Assembly (NCBI GenBank): GCA_023627715.1
Contig: JAMAHW010000109.1
Coordinates: forward strand, 1 to 64,000
Source of the DNA: Periconia sp. R9002
Taxonomy: Eukaryota > Ascomycota > Dothideomycetes > Pleosporales > Periconiaceae
Reading direction: 5' to 3'
Length of the DNA: 64,000 bases
Shown piece by piece: positions 34,238 through 46,000 of this stretch; positions within the stretch are counted from its first letter, which is position 1, and the number at the start of each line of letters is the position of its first letter. A model generated the notes under the pieces. It ran no database searches and was not told the DNA's origin. It saw only the letters and a program-made list of their open reading frames with translations. Position numbers and translations under genes: made by a program.

Positions 34238-36036
34238 ATGTTCTTCTTTGAAATTGTGACTACGGGTCAATTTTTCTGGCTCACTGGCCTGATTTGCTCA
34301 ACTTGTATCATTGCTAGGCTCATATATAACCGATACTTTCATCCTTTGGCAAGATTCCCAGGCCCCTTTCTGGGCAGCCTCACCGAATTTTACTTCGCTT
34401 ATATGATCGCATCTGTGCCGACCTACGGACTAGAATTGCACAAACGATACGGTTAGTTATGAATGGATTTGATACTAACGTACTTACAAGTCTCAGGACC
34501 TGTGATACGCCTTGCTCCGAATCTTCTTTCATTCAGTGACCCCAAGTTCCTGCCTACAGTCTATCACCGATATGCGGATAAACCACAATTCTACGGCTCG
34601 TGGATGTTCGGCACGACAGCGGCAATGTTTCAATCATTGAAATATCAAGACCACGCTATCAAAAAGAGACTAGTTGCCCCTTGTGTAAAGTTTGTCTAGT
34701 GCGTTTTTTCGGCTTATCGCTGACTGTGAGACAGTGCTCCATGTCAACTATGAAGCGGGACCATGAGATCAAAATCTCTGAAAGGGTTGACGAACTCTGC
34801 AATATTATCTCCATGCACTCCGTTAACGAAAGCAGGGCTATTGACTTCCCACAACATCTCCGGTATGTATTTCAAAGACTTGGAGGCCTGATACAAGATG
34901 CTAAGGTATTCTCAAGATGGTTCCTCGCAGACACTTGGACACATCTTGTGTATGGGCGACCTACCGGATCTGTCGCAGCAGGAGAGGACTCAAAACATCT
35001 CATCGAAGCACTTGAGGGTGTTTATGTCTTTTCTGCAACTGCAGCTGTTCTTCCGTGGTTAATGCCGTGGCTTCGCAAAGCTTGGTGGCGAAATCATGTG
35101 TGGTGTTACCTGAAAACATTCAAGAATATGAAAGTCATATTCAAAGTAAGATTCCCACATGATGCTTTTGTCTATCCACTCGCCCATGGTTAACCGGTAT
35201 CTATAGCAATTTGACGACAATCTTGACCAGCGAGCGCTAGACCCAAAACTAAAGGACGAGAAATTGTTCTTTGATCCGTAAGGTACACCCAACGCTGCTT
35301 ATTGACTTTCTAACAGCTACTTAGGCTCTACCCATCCAAGGGCGAGTCAGGATTCAGATACACCAGGGAGGACCTCAAAGCTGAGGTTATCACCTTCACG
35401 GCGGCTACCCTCGATGGTGTGGCTGCTTTCATATGCCCTTTCATCGACAACATGATCAAACATCCTCATGTCTGCGCGCGTGTGATGGCTGAAATTGATA
35501 CGGCGGAAGATCAAGGTGAACTATCATATCCAATTGCTTCATATGATGAAACGACTCGCCTTCCGTTCTTCATGGCATGTATCAAGGAGACATTGCGTCG
35601 CGATGCACCCGCTCAAACCATTCTCCCCCGGCTTGTTTCAGAACCCGGATACCAGCTTACACCTGAAATTTTCATCCCGCCTGGGGTTTCTATGGGTGCT
35701 TCTCCATACATCATTCATCGGCATGAATCGGTCTTCGGTCCAGATCCCGGAAAATTCCTTCCTGGGCGATGGATTCCAGGTGAAGGTCCGGACTGGGTCA
35801 CGCCGGATTTTGTGGCGCGAATGGATAGACTTGGTATGTGGTGGGGATACGGAGATCGGGAGTGTGCTGGGAAGTCGTATGCTCAGATGCAGAGTCAGAA
35901 ACTTCTCATCGAACTTCTGCGAAGATTCAGATTTACATATGCCAATGACAAAAAGAGAAGCTTTAAGCATGAGAGATGGGCAGTTGGTATGTTTTGGGAC
36001 ATGAACTTGGTGTTTCAGGCGAAGAACAGTAAATAG
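34238..36036 (+). CDS. cytochrome P450, pisatin-demethylase-like group
   Basis: Microsomal haem-thiolate monooxygenase, 531 residues from exons 34238-34451, 34497-34684, 34735-35145, 35207-35277 and 35325-36036; all four introns (45-61 nt) keep frame. An N-terminal membrane anchor (WLTGLICSTCIIARLIYNRYFHPLARFPGP) is followed by the proline hinge. The I-helix is F-T-A-A-T-L-D-G, the K-helix E-x-x-R is ETLR, the PERF-like segment is FLPGRW and the haem loop is WGYGDRECAG with Cys475. The first aromatic of the haem motif is Trp instead of Phe. Substrate unknown. Its neighbours suggest metabolite tailoring. Confidence 0.9.
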
Positions 36037-37720
36037 GCCCGTTGAATAACCGGCTACTTCGAACAGAAGAAGGAGATTGATAACGATACAGTATTTCATT
36101 ATCGATGGAGCAAAATGCAATCCAGATAAGAGAAGAACTAGTCATTCGTAAACATATGACTTTAACTGCTACGTGATTGCATATCAGAGGTATTATACAT
36201 TCAAGACCCACACAAAGATAAGAAGTTCGTTACTTTGATACATTATATTCATTTGTTGGCTGTGTTTGCATTGCTGAAATACGAGACCTTAGCCCACATA
36301 CACAATATATCAGTGAAGGTCTGTTGTTTGTAAGAGAGAGATATCAGTAAGCACTTATAAAACAGACTTTCTATCTTGCTCTGCTGATTTCTACAAAACT
36401 TTAATAGGTTATTTAGCTAAACAGACTTCGGTAACGGGGCATTTCCAGACTTTAGGCTATGGTGGTTATGCCCGTTACAAGCGCTAGGATTTAGGGTAAA
36501 TAGAAATAGTAAGACATTATGCCATAGTATAGGCTGAAATTAGGATATGAATGGATGTTTCGAATGTATATTCTTTGCAAAGCACATGGATGTATATATA
36601 CGTAGCATGTGATGCACACTATCACATACGACTATATGACCATGAAAACAGAGCTTCCCGTCCGCTCAGCTGTACTTAAGCATGGTACCGGCGGATTAGT
36701 AGTTAGGTGGGTGAGCACTAGCGAATACCTCCTGTTGTATATTTTTTGCCCCCTTTTTTACTAGTTTGGGTAGTCAGCTTTGCCAAATTCATCATCTCGA
36801 AGTTCAGACATAATGTGTGGGTTCGCGAGGAGATAGGAGTGTGCAATATGCATGGATGTTTCTGTCGACTCGGCGTTACGAGTATCTAACCTTTTAGCAG
36901 CGATTGGTTAAGCAGATAAGGCTGACACGTACCCGCCATGATTAGAAGCGAGCCTTCATAGCTTATATGTTTGAAGTAGGTCTTAAGCAGAATACAATGA
37001 CGAACGTCTAGAAGGGAAATCTTAGGGTTCAGATCACACACTAACTTAAAGGCGTACCAGATAAACTGATTGCTGAAGCGTGACGTCGTTGAGAAGTTGC
37101 TTCAAGGGTGTGGAAGCTCCTGTGCGGGACCTCCCGCGTGGACCCAGCACCACTACTGCATTTTATTGTACACCCACTTTTGATAATCACGGAAAAGCAA
37201 AAGACAAATCAACCCCAGCGCTGGTTACCCATACGCTTGTCTTGGGGATTGTCCGTGATACTCTTTGGCGCGTTATCTGACCTCGCTTTACCTCGACAAA
37301 ATAAGGATCAGCGGTGATGTAACATAGTATATTGCGGCACAGCATTCAACAAATTGGCACCCATACGTGTCACAATCACGAAAACCGCGCCACTCCAATG
37401 CAGCCTCTCACTAATCACTCCCGCATAGATACCTGCTGTATCTGGTGCGTCTCTGGTTCGATCATCTACGTCTGAGTGATACTAAATTTGCCTTACTAAC
37501 CGTGCTGTGAGAATAAGCAGCCATAATCGCGTTGACTCCACGGACTTTTTCATATCCACCAGATCGAGCAGAACGGCAATAAGCCACCACTTGAAGGCTT
37601 TCACTGAAAAATATATTCTGAAACAAACAGGTGGATTACGAGTAGAATACTGCTCCTGTTCATCACGAGTGGCCAGGCTATTTGCAGTTATACCAGGCCT
37701 CCTAATCCTTGCCGTGTCAA
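36037..37720. other. intergenic with dispersed repeats
   Basis: Contains the P450 3' flank, repeat copies B (36358-36520) and C (36623-36652), and about 1 kb without a recognised gene before the UstYa-like 3' end. Minus-strand reading from 37724 to about 37330 shows a short hydrophobic stretch with several open pieces, but I could not build a gene from it. Confidence 0.45.
36358..36652 (+). repeat. dispersed repeat, copies B and C
   Basis: 36358-36520 matches the body of copy A (shared CTTGCTCTGC and AAGCGCTAGGAT blocks), and 36623-36652 matches its first 30 bases with one mismatch. Copy B carries extra A/T at positions where copy A has G/C, consistent with RIP decay. The order of the two parts is inverted relative to copy A, so the element is rearranged or present in two fragments here. 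Confidence 0.6.
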
Positions 37721-38812
37721 TCATACCGAGCCGCCTTCGCTCGGGTGCAAGTCCTTCTCAAATGGCCCGGGTTTCACTTTGTACACCTTCTTCTTCAGCG
37801 CCCGTGAACGTGACCATTCATCTATGGTGTCCCAATTCACGCATTCTCTATCCCCTCCTGATATGAGATCTTTATTGGGTTTCTCGTGGGAGTCTGCAAT
37901 CCACGTTGCAGCGTATACAGATACGTCAGCGTGGCACATGATCGTGCGACGGATGTACTCGATGCAATGAGCTAGTTGTATTAGCTATTCCGAACAAAAA
38001 CGCCGCAGAGTAGTTGAAGGGCGCATACTTAGATGTTCGATAACACGATGATCGTGATCTAGTCCTGCTGCTGTCATATCGGCATAGTAGTGAGCCCTGT
38101 GTATCTTAGCCTGCTGACAAATGAGAACTTCAATTGACCAACCTCAAAGACGATCTCCTTAATGCCTCCTATAAGATGACTTAGCTGTATCTGTTCTACT
38201 AGATCACGGGAAATGCATGACTTACAAGACAGTGGAGCTCGTGATATACTGATAAGACGCCGACATAACCACCGCCAGAAACTCGCACAATTTTGTCGTC
38301 AATCTCGATGTTAGCCCGGAGCAATTCCTCTTCTGTAGCTTTGAAATTCATAGCTGGGGCCATTCAGCTTGAACCACAGTCTGTAAGTGATCCATTACTT
38401 GACTTACGTTCGAGAAGGCGCCTCCAGTTGGGCTCTGTGTCATTTGGGTGACCCACAAATCCTTTGACCTCGAGTACCTCATGATCTTCATGTAACGGTT
38501 GCCGCTCGTATTTGATGAATGGATTTACAGGTGCTATATTTCCATCAAAACAATGCCCATAAAATGGAATCAGAAGACGAACTGACAGTAAATTTGCGTC
38601 CGCTCAGATCTCAAAGAAGAAAAGAGAATCGATGAGGATAGCGCTATGTAGATTACCGCTATAACGTTGAACGCTTGTTGAAATGTAGGGATAAATCGAT
38701 AGATCTGACTGAATGAAGTAGACGTTTCTTTGATAGAAGGATTATCTTCTAGCAGTGGCTCATTAGAGTCAGATTGATGATGGGAAAGGAATCTGGAAAG
38801 AGTCTTCTTCAT
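37721..38812 (-). CDS. UstYa-family (DUF3328) oxidase-like protein
   Basis: Proposed exons 38812-38587, 38533-38408, 38353-38226, 38110-38029 and 37971-37721 give 270 residues, the normal family size. One TM helix lies near residue 50-70 (FNVIAVIYIALSSSILF). Both family metal-binding motifs are present: HELHC at the end of exon 3 and HC-x6-11 I-M-C-H in THCIEYIRRTIMCHAD at the start of exon 5. I-Y-S-P-V at the exon 1/2 junction and GYVGVLSVYHELHCL are also typical. The third intron is uncertain: a good acceptor at 38169 leads to a short frame that stops, so I used a 115-nt intron to 38111. UstYa proteins catalyse oxidative cyclisation or chlorination in RiPP and other metabolite pathways (ustiloxin, cyclochlorotine). 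Confidence 0.78.
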
Positions 38813-39348
38813 CTTGCGAGGTGTTGGTTTCAAGGCGTGGTTGAAAGGCTGGATTTGAGAAACGTGGAAGAGGAAATTCACCGCCGGGCAAGCCAGCTGT
38901 TGCTTTCAAAGCAAATCAGCCAGGAATCCATCCGTGAGCTCCTTGCCACATCAACCCAAACTTCAGCTGAACTCAGATTCAGGCAAACTGTTGCCTTGTG
39001 GAGAAAGTAGCATATTGATTGGTCTACACCGACGCCAAGACACCAGATGGTGATGCACAAGGTGTGATCTCGGCGTCTAGAAGGAAGCAAAGCTGCCTTA
39101 GTCTGTTGATTTCAACCTATCGGGACAGTTTCGACGTTTTATCTCCGGATTGACTGTATGATATGTGAAATTTGATCCATTATATGCATGCAATAAGACT
39201 ATTGCCTAGCACCACATCTTTGGTTGGTGCCGTGACACTGTTTGAATACTCTTGATATAAGAGTGGTTAGTCCTGGGGACGTCTATGAAGATTTAATCCC
39301 AACTACCAGACAGATCCTACACCCAGAAAGCTTTCACTATCGGACAAG
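38813..39348. promoter_or_regulatory. divergent intergenic region
   Basis: Separates the UstYa-like gene and the candidate secreted-peptide locus. A GATATAAGAG element at about 39252-39261 lies roughly 90 bp upstream of the peptide ATG and could be a TATA box. Nothing else is recognised. Confidence 0.4.
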
Positions 39349-39527
39349 ATGAGACTCCATCTTTTATTCGCACTATTTAGTGTAACAGGCGTTCTTGCTA
39401 CACCACTGCCAGATGGTAAATAAATCCCTATATATCGAAGAATCTGGAGTACTGAGCAATCGCAGACGCAGAAGTCGACAACGTCCTGGTTCCGATCCAG
39501 GCAGATGGGGGGGTTGACTATTCCTAG
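39349..39527 (+). CDS. candidate small secreted peptide, structure uncertain
   Basis: Exons 39349-39415 and 39466-39527 joined by a 50-nt intron (GTAAAT, branch TACTGAGC, CAG) give 42 residues: a strong signal peptide (MRLHLLFALFSVTGVLA) and a short acidic mature part ending G-G-V-D-Y-S. No Kex2 sites or repeated core are present. The second exon runs through seven G (39508-39514), so the frame may be wrong or broken. Further downstream, about 39630-40075, are spliced-looking open pieces including a Cys-containing stretch (Y-P-P-C-C-K) and EAVLVPRSGEF, so this may be the first part of a longer or decayed secreted protein. Beside a UstYa gene, a short secreted precursor is of interest, but this is inference. 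Confidence 0.4.
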
Positions 39528-40298
39528 TCTGGCTCTCTCTCTTTGTGAGACAATGTTGATTACGTTGTCGTGGTAAGGTCCTAGCCTAAGATGAGAGTGG
39601 ATACAAGCAACTGGATGGATGCTTAGCCAGGCGGAGTGGTGTTCGAACAGTGGCATCAACCCAACAAAGGCTTTCAGAAGATTGCGTACTGTGAGTTTAG
39701 GCGGCCTAATTAGCGACACGTAGATAGCGAAGCGAATCAACAACATTTTAAAACCCATGTTCAATTACCCACCCTGTTGCAAGTTCAATGTGATGTCTCA
39801 GCGCCGACAGGTTGGTTGTTATTGCCGCTAATGCACGGCTGATCCTTCAACACGGGAGGCCCCGCTGGGCACTTTGGCAACCAGAGGTAAGCATGTCAAT
39901 CACATCTTGACAGAAGCAGTTCTCGTCCCACGAAGTGGCGAATTCGACCCAATCGCCTCGTACGAAGTGGAATGTAAGTCCTATGAGTGGGGCCGCCACC
40001 ATTATGCAGCAGTCCATAAAGGCTTTTGTGCAAATTGCTAGGGCATCATCCTCCTCCTTCCTGATACTGATGCGGCACAGCACCTGTCGCTAACTAGTCA
40101 TATTGACTTGAGCCAGGTTTTTGTGGATGCTTATTCCCGGACATGCACCAGAGCGCGTGCAAACTCCTACATTATCATCTTCATCTGAGCTACGTGGTAC
40201 CTTTTCTCCATGTCACATCTTTACTAACAAGAGACGGCAACTCGGCTGGCGATATCCTTAGAGTCGCAGCTCTGTAATACACCTCCACCTCTTGCAAA
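39528..40298. other. unresolved stretch downstream of the peptide start
   Basis: Contains short open segments with plausible GT and AG signals in more than one frame; no single consistent gene could be built. It also carries the 5' flank of the second SAT4-like gene. It may be a decayed secreted-protein gene. Confidence 0.35.
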
Positions 40299-41730
40299 AT
40301 GCCATACGACAGTCCTCATGGTCTCATAGCTGCCGCCGTTATCGTGCAGACACTAGTGCTGTTGATGATCGGTTCGCGGTTCAAGTCCCGCAAAATGAAG
40401 GGCTTGACGTTCTACACCTCAGACTACCTCATCATCATTGCAGGTGTTTTGTCAACCGCTCTCGCAGTTGAACAGATCTACTGTACGTACCTCAGAGTTA
40501 GAACATGGCATTGGCCATTTGATATCCTCTCCATCGGTCCAGTATCAAGAGAAGAGTAATAATTTTAATGATATGAACAGGCGCGACGAATGACCTATTC
40601 ACGGTGCAAGTCGCCCCTCTACAAAAGAAAAACCCCACGGCCGCAGCCGAACTTCTATACAGACTTCGCATGGTTAGCATAAGCAATCTGTAGCCTACTC
40701 TGCACCTGCTGAACAATTGCAGCACAACTACTCATTCGTCGTAACCGGCATCCTGGCCATTGGATTCATCAAGACCTCTGTTTCATTCTTCTATCTCCAG
40801 ATTTTTAGCATTCCAAAGTTTCGCCCAATTATAATCACATGGATAGTTATCATGGTACTATGGACCGTCAGCTTCTTTACTGCTTTCATGGCCATCTGCG
40901 GAGATCACGGTATTTTCTCTGCGCGAAGCCATATGAACCCTGCAGTTCAGAAGAAGGAGTGTGGATCCACGTTCTCCTTGGATTTTGGTGTGCTGATATC
41001 TGGGACTGTTTCTGATCTTGTTACCGTGCTCATCCCCATACCCATGGTATGTAGAGTATCCAGATACTTCTACACCGCCGCTAATGGATGCACAAGATAT
41101 GGTCTCTTCATCTTCAAGTCGCAGAAAAGATATCCATTGCTGCAATATTTTTGATTGGGTTGTTGTAAGTACACAAATACAATTAGGATGTGATGGGTTT
41201 TAACTTTTCCGAAGATCCGTAGGAGCTAGCACGGCGAGATCTTACATCGGAATCTACACCAAGTTTGCGCCCAAGGATAGGATCATGGACCCAGGAAGTA
41301 AGGCATCTCATCAATTATGATCATCCGATCACTAACTCCCTTCCTAGTTGGCGTCACCGCAACATGCGTGTGGACTCTTATCGAAATCCAGGTCGGCATC
41401 CTTGCCGCCTGCGCTCCGACCATCCGTCCTGTCATCAGCGAGTTAGTCCGGACCGGAATATTTGGGAGCTTAGTGAGCTCTGTGAGCAGTATCATCAGCA
41501 GGAAGAGTTCGCGGTCGAACATGCAAGGCTCCTCCAAGGGCTCTGATCATGCGCAATCGCAATACAGGCCGCATTTGAGAGGGGCAATTGACGATGAGGA
41601 GATCATACAACTACATGATATGGCGAGTGCCAATACAGCGAGTGCGGAGCATGTGAATGATTCCGATGCCCCCAAAAGTGGACTGATCCACGTTTCCAAG
41701 TCATACACAGTAGGTGCTCAGCCTGAATAA
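40299..41730 (+). CDS. second SAT4/rhodopsin-like membrane protein
   Basis: Six exons: 40299-40482, 40581-40672, 40723-41046, 41097-41164, 41215-41297 and 41348-41730, all in frame, giving 377 residues. Four of the five introns are exactly 50 nt. Hallmarks are S-D-Y-L-I-I-I-A-G after TM2, FIKTSVSFFYLQIF, DLVTVLIPIPMIW-x-LHLQVAEKISIAAIFLIGLL, and QVGILAACAPTIRPV near the last helix. The C-terminal tail is hydrophilic. It is only distantly similar to the protein at 32134-33355, so they are family members rather than a recent duplication. Function unknown. Confidence 0.86.
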
Positions 41731-42072
41731 TGAGTATGTTTCAATGCGAGGAGCGGCTGGGAAGGCTGCGTCACGTGGAACGTTTTTAGTGCTAGTAGTC
41801 CGCATAGCATTGTATTGAATAGTTAGTTGGAAGGCGTGGTTATATATGTTATACGCAGTCGAAGATGTAGACTGGTGAACTGAGTGCTCCACATAGAGCA
41901 TGGATGTCTGCTAGTGATTAATCAACCTTCCCATGAGATGCTCTAGTACATAGTACGCATGCATTTTACTTAAAAATAAGTGCACTCGTAAAGTTCTAAT
42001 ATAGCCCAACAAAGCACAATTTCCGTTACAATGCACTTTTCACCGCGATTCCATCTTCAGCATGCAGTGTGA
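41731..42072. terminator. convergent intergenic region
   Basis: Short spacer of 342 bp between the 3' ends of the second SAT4-like gene and the methyltransferase gene. No gene is seen. Confidence 0.4.
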
Positions 42073-43000
42073 CTAAAATGGCTTCCTTCCCCAAATGAAG
42101 CGCATTGGAAAATATGCTCCTGTCTCAGTCAACTCAGTCTTCAGATCTTGCACGAGCTTGTCTATTCGCTCGTCCGGCAATGGCTTGGACAATGGATTTA
42201 ATCCTATAACGATCAGTGAACACATCCGGTCTGATAAGAACAGACAACCCACCCTTCGCACCTGTTGCAAACCCTTGCGCGATAAGTAAATCTGCCTCGA
42301 CCCCTAGCCTCCCAAGTTCAACATCAACGTTCCGCTTCCCGACCGCCCGCATTGCGGTTCTCTCTTGTACCTCCTCGAGTCCCGCTTCGATCAACCACGA
42401 TTTCATGTTTGGCGCTTCTAGAGGGTCCAGCCCCGATGCCTCGCACACGGCTCGGATGCAAGCGAACATGTCATGGTAGCGGGGGTTCTCTGCCTCCGGA
42501 GTTGGACAGACGCGATCGCAATCTCCAATCTGTATCCAACCGCCGGGTTTGACGAGCTTGATGTGCTCATTGACCGCTGCGCGCTGCGCTGCACCAGAGC
42601 CAGCGGCAATAAGGATCATGCGAAGATTGACGAGATCGAAGGTATTGTGCCACGCTTCTGGCGTGGGGTCTTTGACGTCTTGCTTCACATACGTGATGCC
42701 TTCTGTGGCTGTAGTTGGGAAAAAAGAAGTATTGATATCAGTGCCAATAAATGAATGCTTGCCTTCAGGTGGCACCTCAACCGACGACTGGACCTCTCGC
42801 ATCCAGAGACCATCTGCTGTTCCGACATCAAGTACAGCCCGGGGTGCGGCAGCAAAATCGAGGCGCCCGAATAACAGTGCACCGTTCACTGCCTGCTTGA
42901 ATCCAAAGTGGTAGATGGTTAGCCGGCCTATGTCGCTGCTAACGTCTCTGTCTTTGGCTTGAGAATACCATTCCGGAGTGGAGTATGCCGGATTCGCCAT
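42073..43000 (-). CDS. SAM-dependent methyltransferase, LaeA/UMTA-like
   Basis: Exons 43000-42253 and 42203-42073 (intron 49 nt, branch CACTGATC, acceptor TATAG) give 292 residues. Reading through the intron would also stay open to 42134, but the spliced form ends in the typical R-F-I-W-G-R-K-P-F. Motif I is VLDVGTADGLW at about residues 56-66, followed by F-I-G-T-D-I-N, NTFDLVNLRMI and KLVKPGGWIQIGD, the signature of fungal methyltransferase-domain proteins related to LaeA and cluster O- or N-methyltransferases. A TATATAAG box lies about 240 bp upstream. It could methylate a metabolite rather than regulate chromatin. Confidence 0.85.
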
Positions 43001-46000
43001 TTTGCAGAACTTCGGTTTAGACGATACGTTTTTGGCTGAGTTGATTGATTAATAACCTCAAGTGCTCCTTGTGAGAAAGTTAGGTAGGCAAAAAATTAGC
43101 AAATCATATAGACCTGCAAGATCAGTGTCGATGAGAAATGCCAACGGATAAGAAGTGATATTGAACAATTTAGCCGGCTTCGCGACCTCGCAGTATATGT
43201 ATACACACGTACGATCAGCGCACGGGTGAGAGGCATCGCTTATATAAGCAGTGGTGGCTGTTGGAAGCTACGAGGGAGCTCGGAAGGAGCTATTCCATAT
43301 TGGGTATTCAGTGTAACCATTGGGGCAGTGGCCAGGCTAGTATAGATAGGGCATCTCTGCCATCCTGAATCGGCAGTTCTTACACCTCACATTTTTCTAC
43401 GTTTTTCAACAGTGGCCTACGGCAAAGGCGATGCCGAGGAGGAAGGGCAAAAGCATTGAGGCGATGGACCTTGCGAACAGTGATGTGTTCCACCAACGTG
43501 TAAGGGTCGCGATGACGGCGCGAGAGCCGCCACACAGCTGCTCCCACAAATTCATGAGTTCCTATCAATAAATCCTGAGAGACGACAGTTGGAAGGCTGC
43601 CCTGGCTGTGAAGACGGACGTAGAATAGAGAGCAAGAAAGCATTTGATATTCGTTTTGAGGGCTGCATGTGCCGAGGCTGAGGGTGAAGGAGCTTGCAGG
43701 GGGCGGACTCGTATTCCCCAACCAAGCCTCCCTACAAGACTAGAAAAGATTAGCAATTTGCATCAGCCCATTCTAGTGTGTCTTTATTGTGATCGAGTTG
43801 GAATAAGCTTCTACAGCTTTGTGTTTTTGTGGAATTTCGTGTTAATTTATATGACGCACAGTGTATTTAGTTCTCATTACAGTGCGATTTTGTGGCAGCT
43901 CAGTGAGCCACCAACTCGTGCTCGTGCATGGTTTTTGTAGCGACACAGATGACGGGTTGGATTATGACAGGTTAGGTTTACGAGCTGCGGAGGCATAGGA
44001 AGGCGAACTGTTGGAAGTTTGTGGATAGTGAGGCGCACCATCGTCCATACATACATATATAGGTTGGACCACATGTGCAAGATCGATAAGGTGACGATCA
44101 CGTGATTTGAAAGTGTACATGTATACAATGTTACATTCAATAAGGTTCGGAACAGGATTTCAACTGCATTTTCCACTTTGAGAAACTGGTAGACAGTCTG
44201 TTAACGTACCTTCAATGTACTGTTACGGTTCGATCGCTGCTTATCGCTGAGAAAGAATCGGGGATAAAGTCTTTCGTTTGATATTGTAGCCAATCACCTG
44301 TAAAAATCAAAAATCGGGATCGTTGGAAGAGGGCATAGGTTCATTTGTGCCTTTAAGGCCTGATTTGTGTGATTAATATCAGGAAGTTGACGACGACCAC
44401 ACTACGTCTATATAGACAAAGAAACTATAACTTAATCAGGCCTCAAATTTGATGATCGAAGATAAGTAAGTCTAAGCAGGCCGCATGTTTGATGGGATGA
44501 TTTAAAAGGCTGTGATTAGGATGAAGGCGGAGCAGAGCGACGGGTCTAAATGATTTGTGCCAAAATACGCGGGCGAGCTAGTTAATGAGACTGATATGAT
44601 TGAGTTGGATAGATGAAGAAGAGAATCGACCGATGTTGGGTAAGTAGAAGGATCGATGCGCCTACTAACGGTTTACTTCAGGGAGTTTTATTGAGGGTTG
44701 TGCATTTCGTGGGGTTTAATTTATGAAGTCATGTATAGAATTCCGAGCAAAGGTCTGGTTGTTGAAGACAGAGGTTGCAAGGAAGGTGCCTTCGTTTTTT
44801 GGACAAACAGCCTTCCCCTACAATTCCGAGTGCATAGTGTGCCTTTGGCCATGAAATTCGCACGGAGATCTGTATCCGATATGAATTAAATGTAGTTCAC
44901 TCAAACCAAAATTGTATCTCATGGTTTTCATCTTGAAGCCTGCAGTCGGAACGCAGGATAGTGCCTTCTCTTCGTTGAGCCTACCTTCCGGAACATGTAC
45001 GCGGTAACTCTTACAGTGAAAACAGCCCAGAGAAAGTACGAAGGAATGAGCAGCGCAGATAACAATTCCATCTGACGTCCATTCTCTTTCGTTCTCCCAC
45101 CTCTCTTCAACTTTTTGGTCGTCTTCATCCTGCCTCTTCACTACGCCCTGTTTTCGTCAAGTGTTCGGCGTTGCTTTTCCACTCATCCCATCTACCATGC
45201 TCTTCCTCGCCCATGCCGGACAACTTTCTCATTCATCGGATTCTGGTTCTTCTCCTTGTGACACATCCTCACCACCACACGTTACGTGAATCTGCTTCAT
45301 GCAACACTTTGCTCCAGCCTCACATTATCTTGTTGATATCCCCTTACCACTCTTCATGCCTTCGCTAACTCTTGTCTTTTTGCTCTCCGCCACAGCCACG
45401 ATCACCCTCATCCACTCGTTTTCGCAATCAGACCTCAGAACTACTTCCAGCCGTTGGCGAACGCACCCCCCCTCGTCGAGGGTCCAAGCCTCAAGACAAG
45501 GTGAGCTGTTCCCACAGCAGCGAAGCGCAACTTCATCAACGGTCTAACAGCATGAGTTGAGATAATGAGGATCGAGATGCCTTCGTGCCACCCCCTTCAT
45601 GCACCCGTCGTCGTTTCCGTCCAGCGCCGCAAGAATCCCATCACATTCCATCTTGAGAAGGAACAGAAAACACCTTATGGATGCAGGGATACTTGGGTTC
45701 TGAGAAGGATACAATGAGGGTACTTGAATAGGTGAGGATGGCCCCTCAATGACCCCAGACCCTCGATGCAGTCAAAAGTATAATTCTGAGGGAATAGTGG
45801 AGGGGACGATCATAAAACAAGGTATGTAACCCCTCCCACCCGTTGATGCTAATTATAAAAAGAACCGCTTAGGGGGTCGCAGCGAGAGAGAAGGGCCGGG
45901 GTAGTTGTATTGCACAGGACTTCCTTCCCCACCCGCTCAGTCAAGTGTGAATTTCGCAAAGGCCGACCCAAAGGAATGGGAACAGGTTTTTTTTTCTTCC

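Noticed and set aside
37330..37724. Hydrophobic minus-strand frame whose ATG overlaps the UstYa-like stop
   Set aside because: Overlap is probably fortuitous in a 3' UTR; the frame ends soon and no intron model extended it convincingly.
37000..40300. A Kex2-repeat RiPP precursor
   Set aside because: I looked for repeated short cores separated by Lys-Arg in the frames around the UstYa-like gene and found none.
40365..40395. tRNA B-box-like sequence GGTTCAAGTCCC
   Set aside because: It lies inside the coding sequence of the second SAT4-like gene and no acceptor stem or A box can be formed around it.
43380..43756. Minus-strand frames upstream of the methyltransferase
   Set aside because: Low-complexity composition, no domain, no usable splice links.
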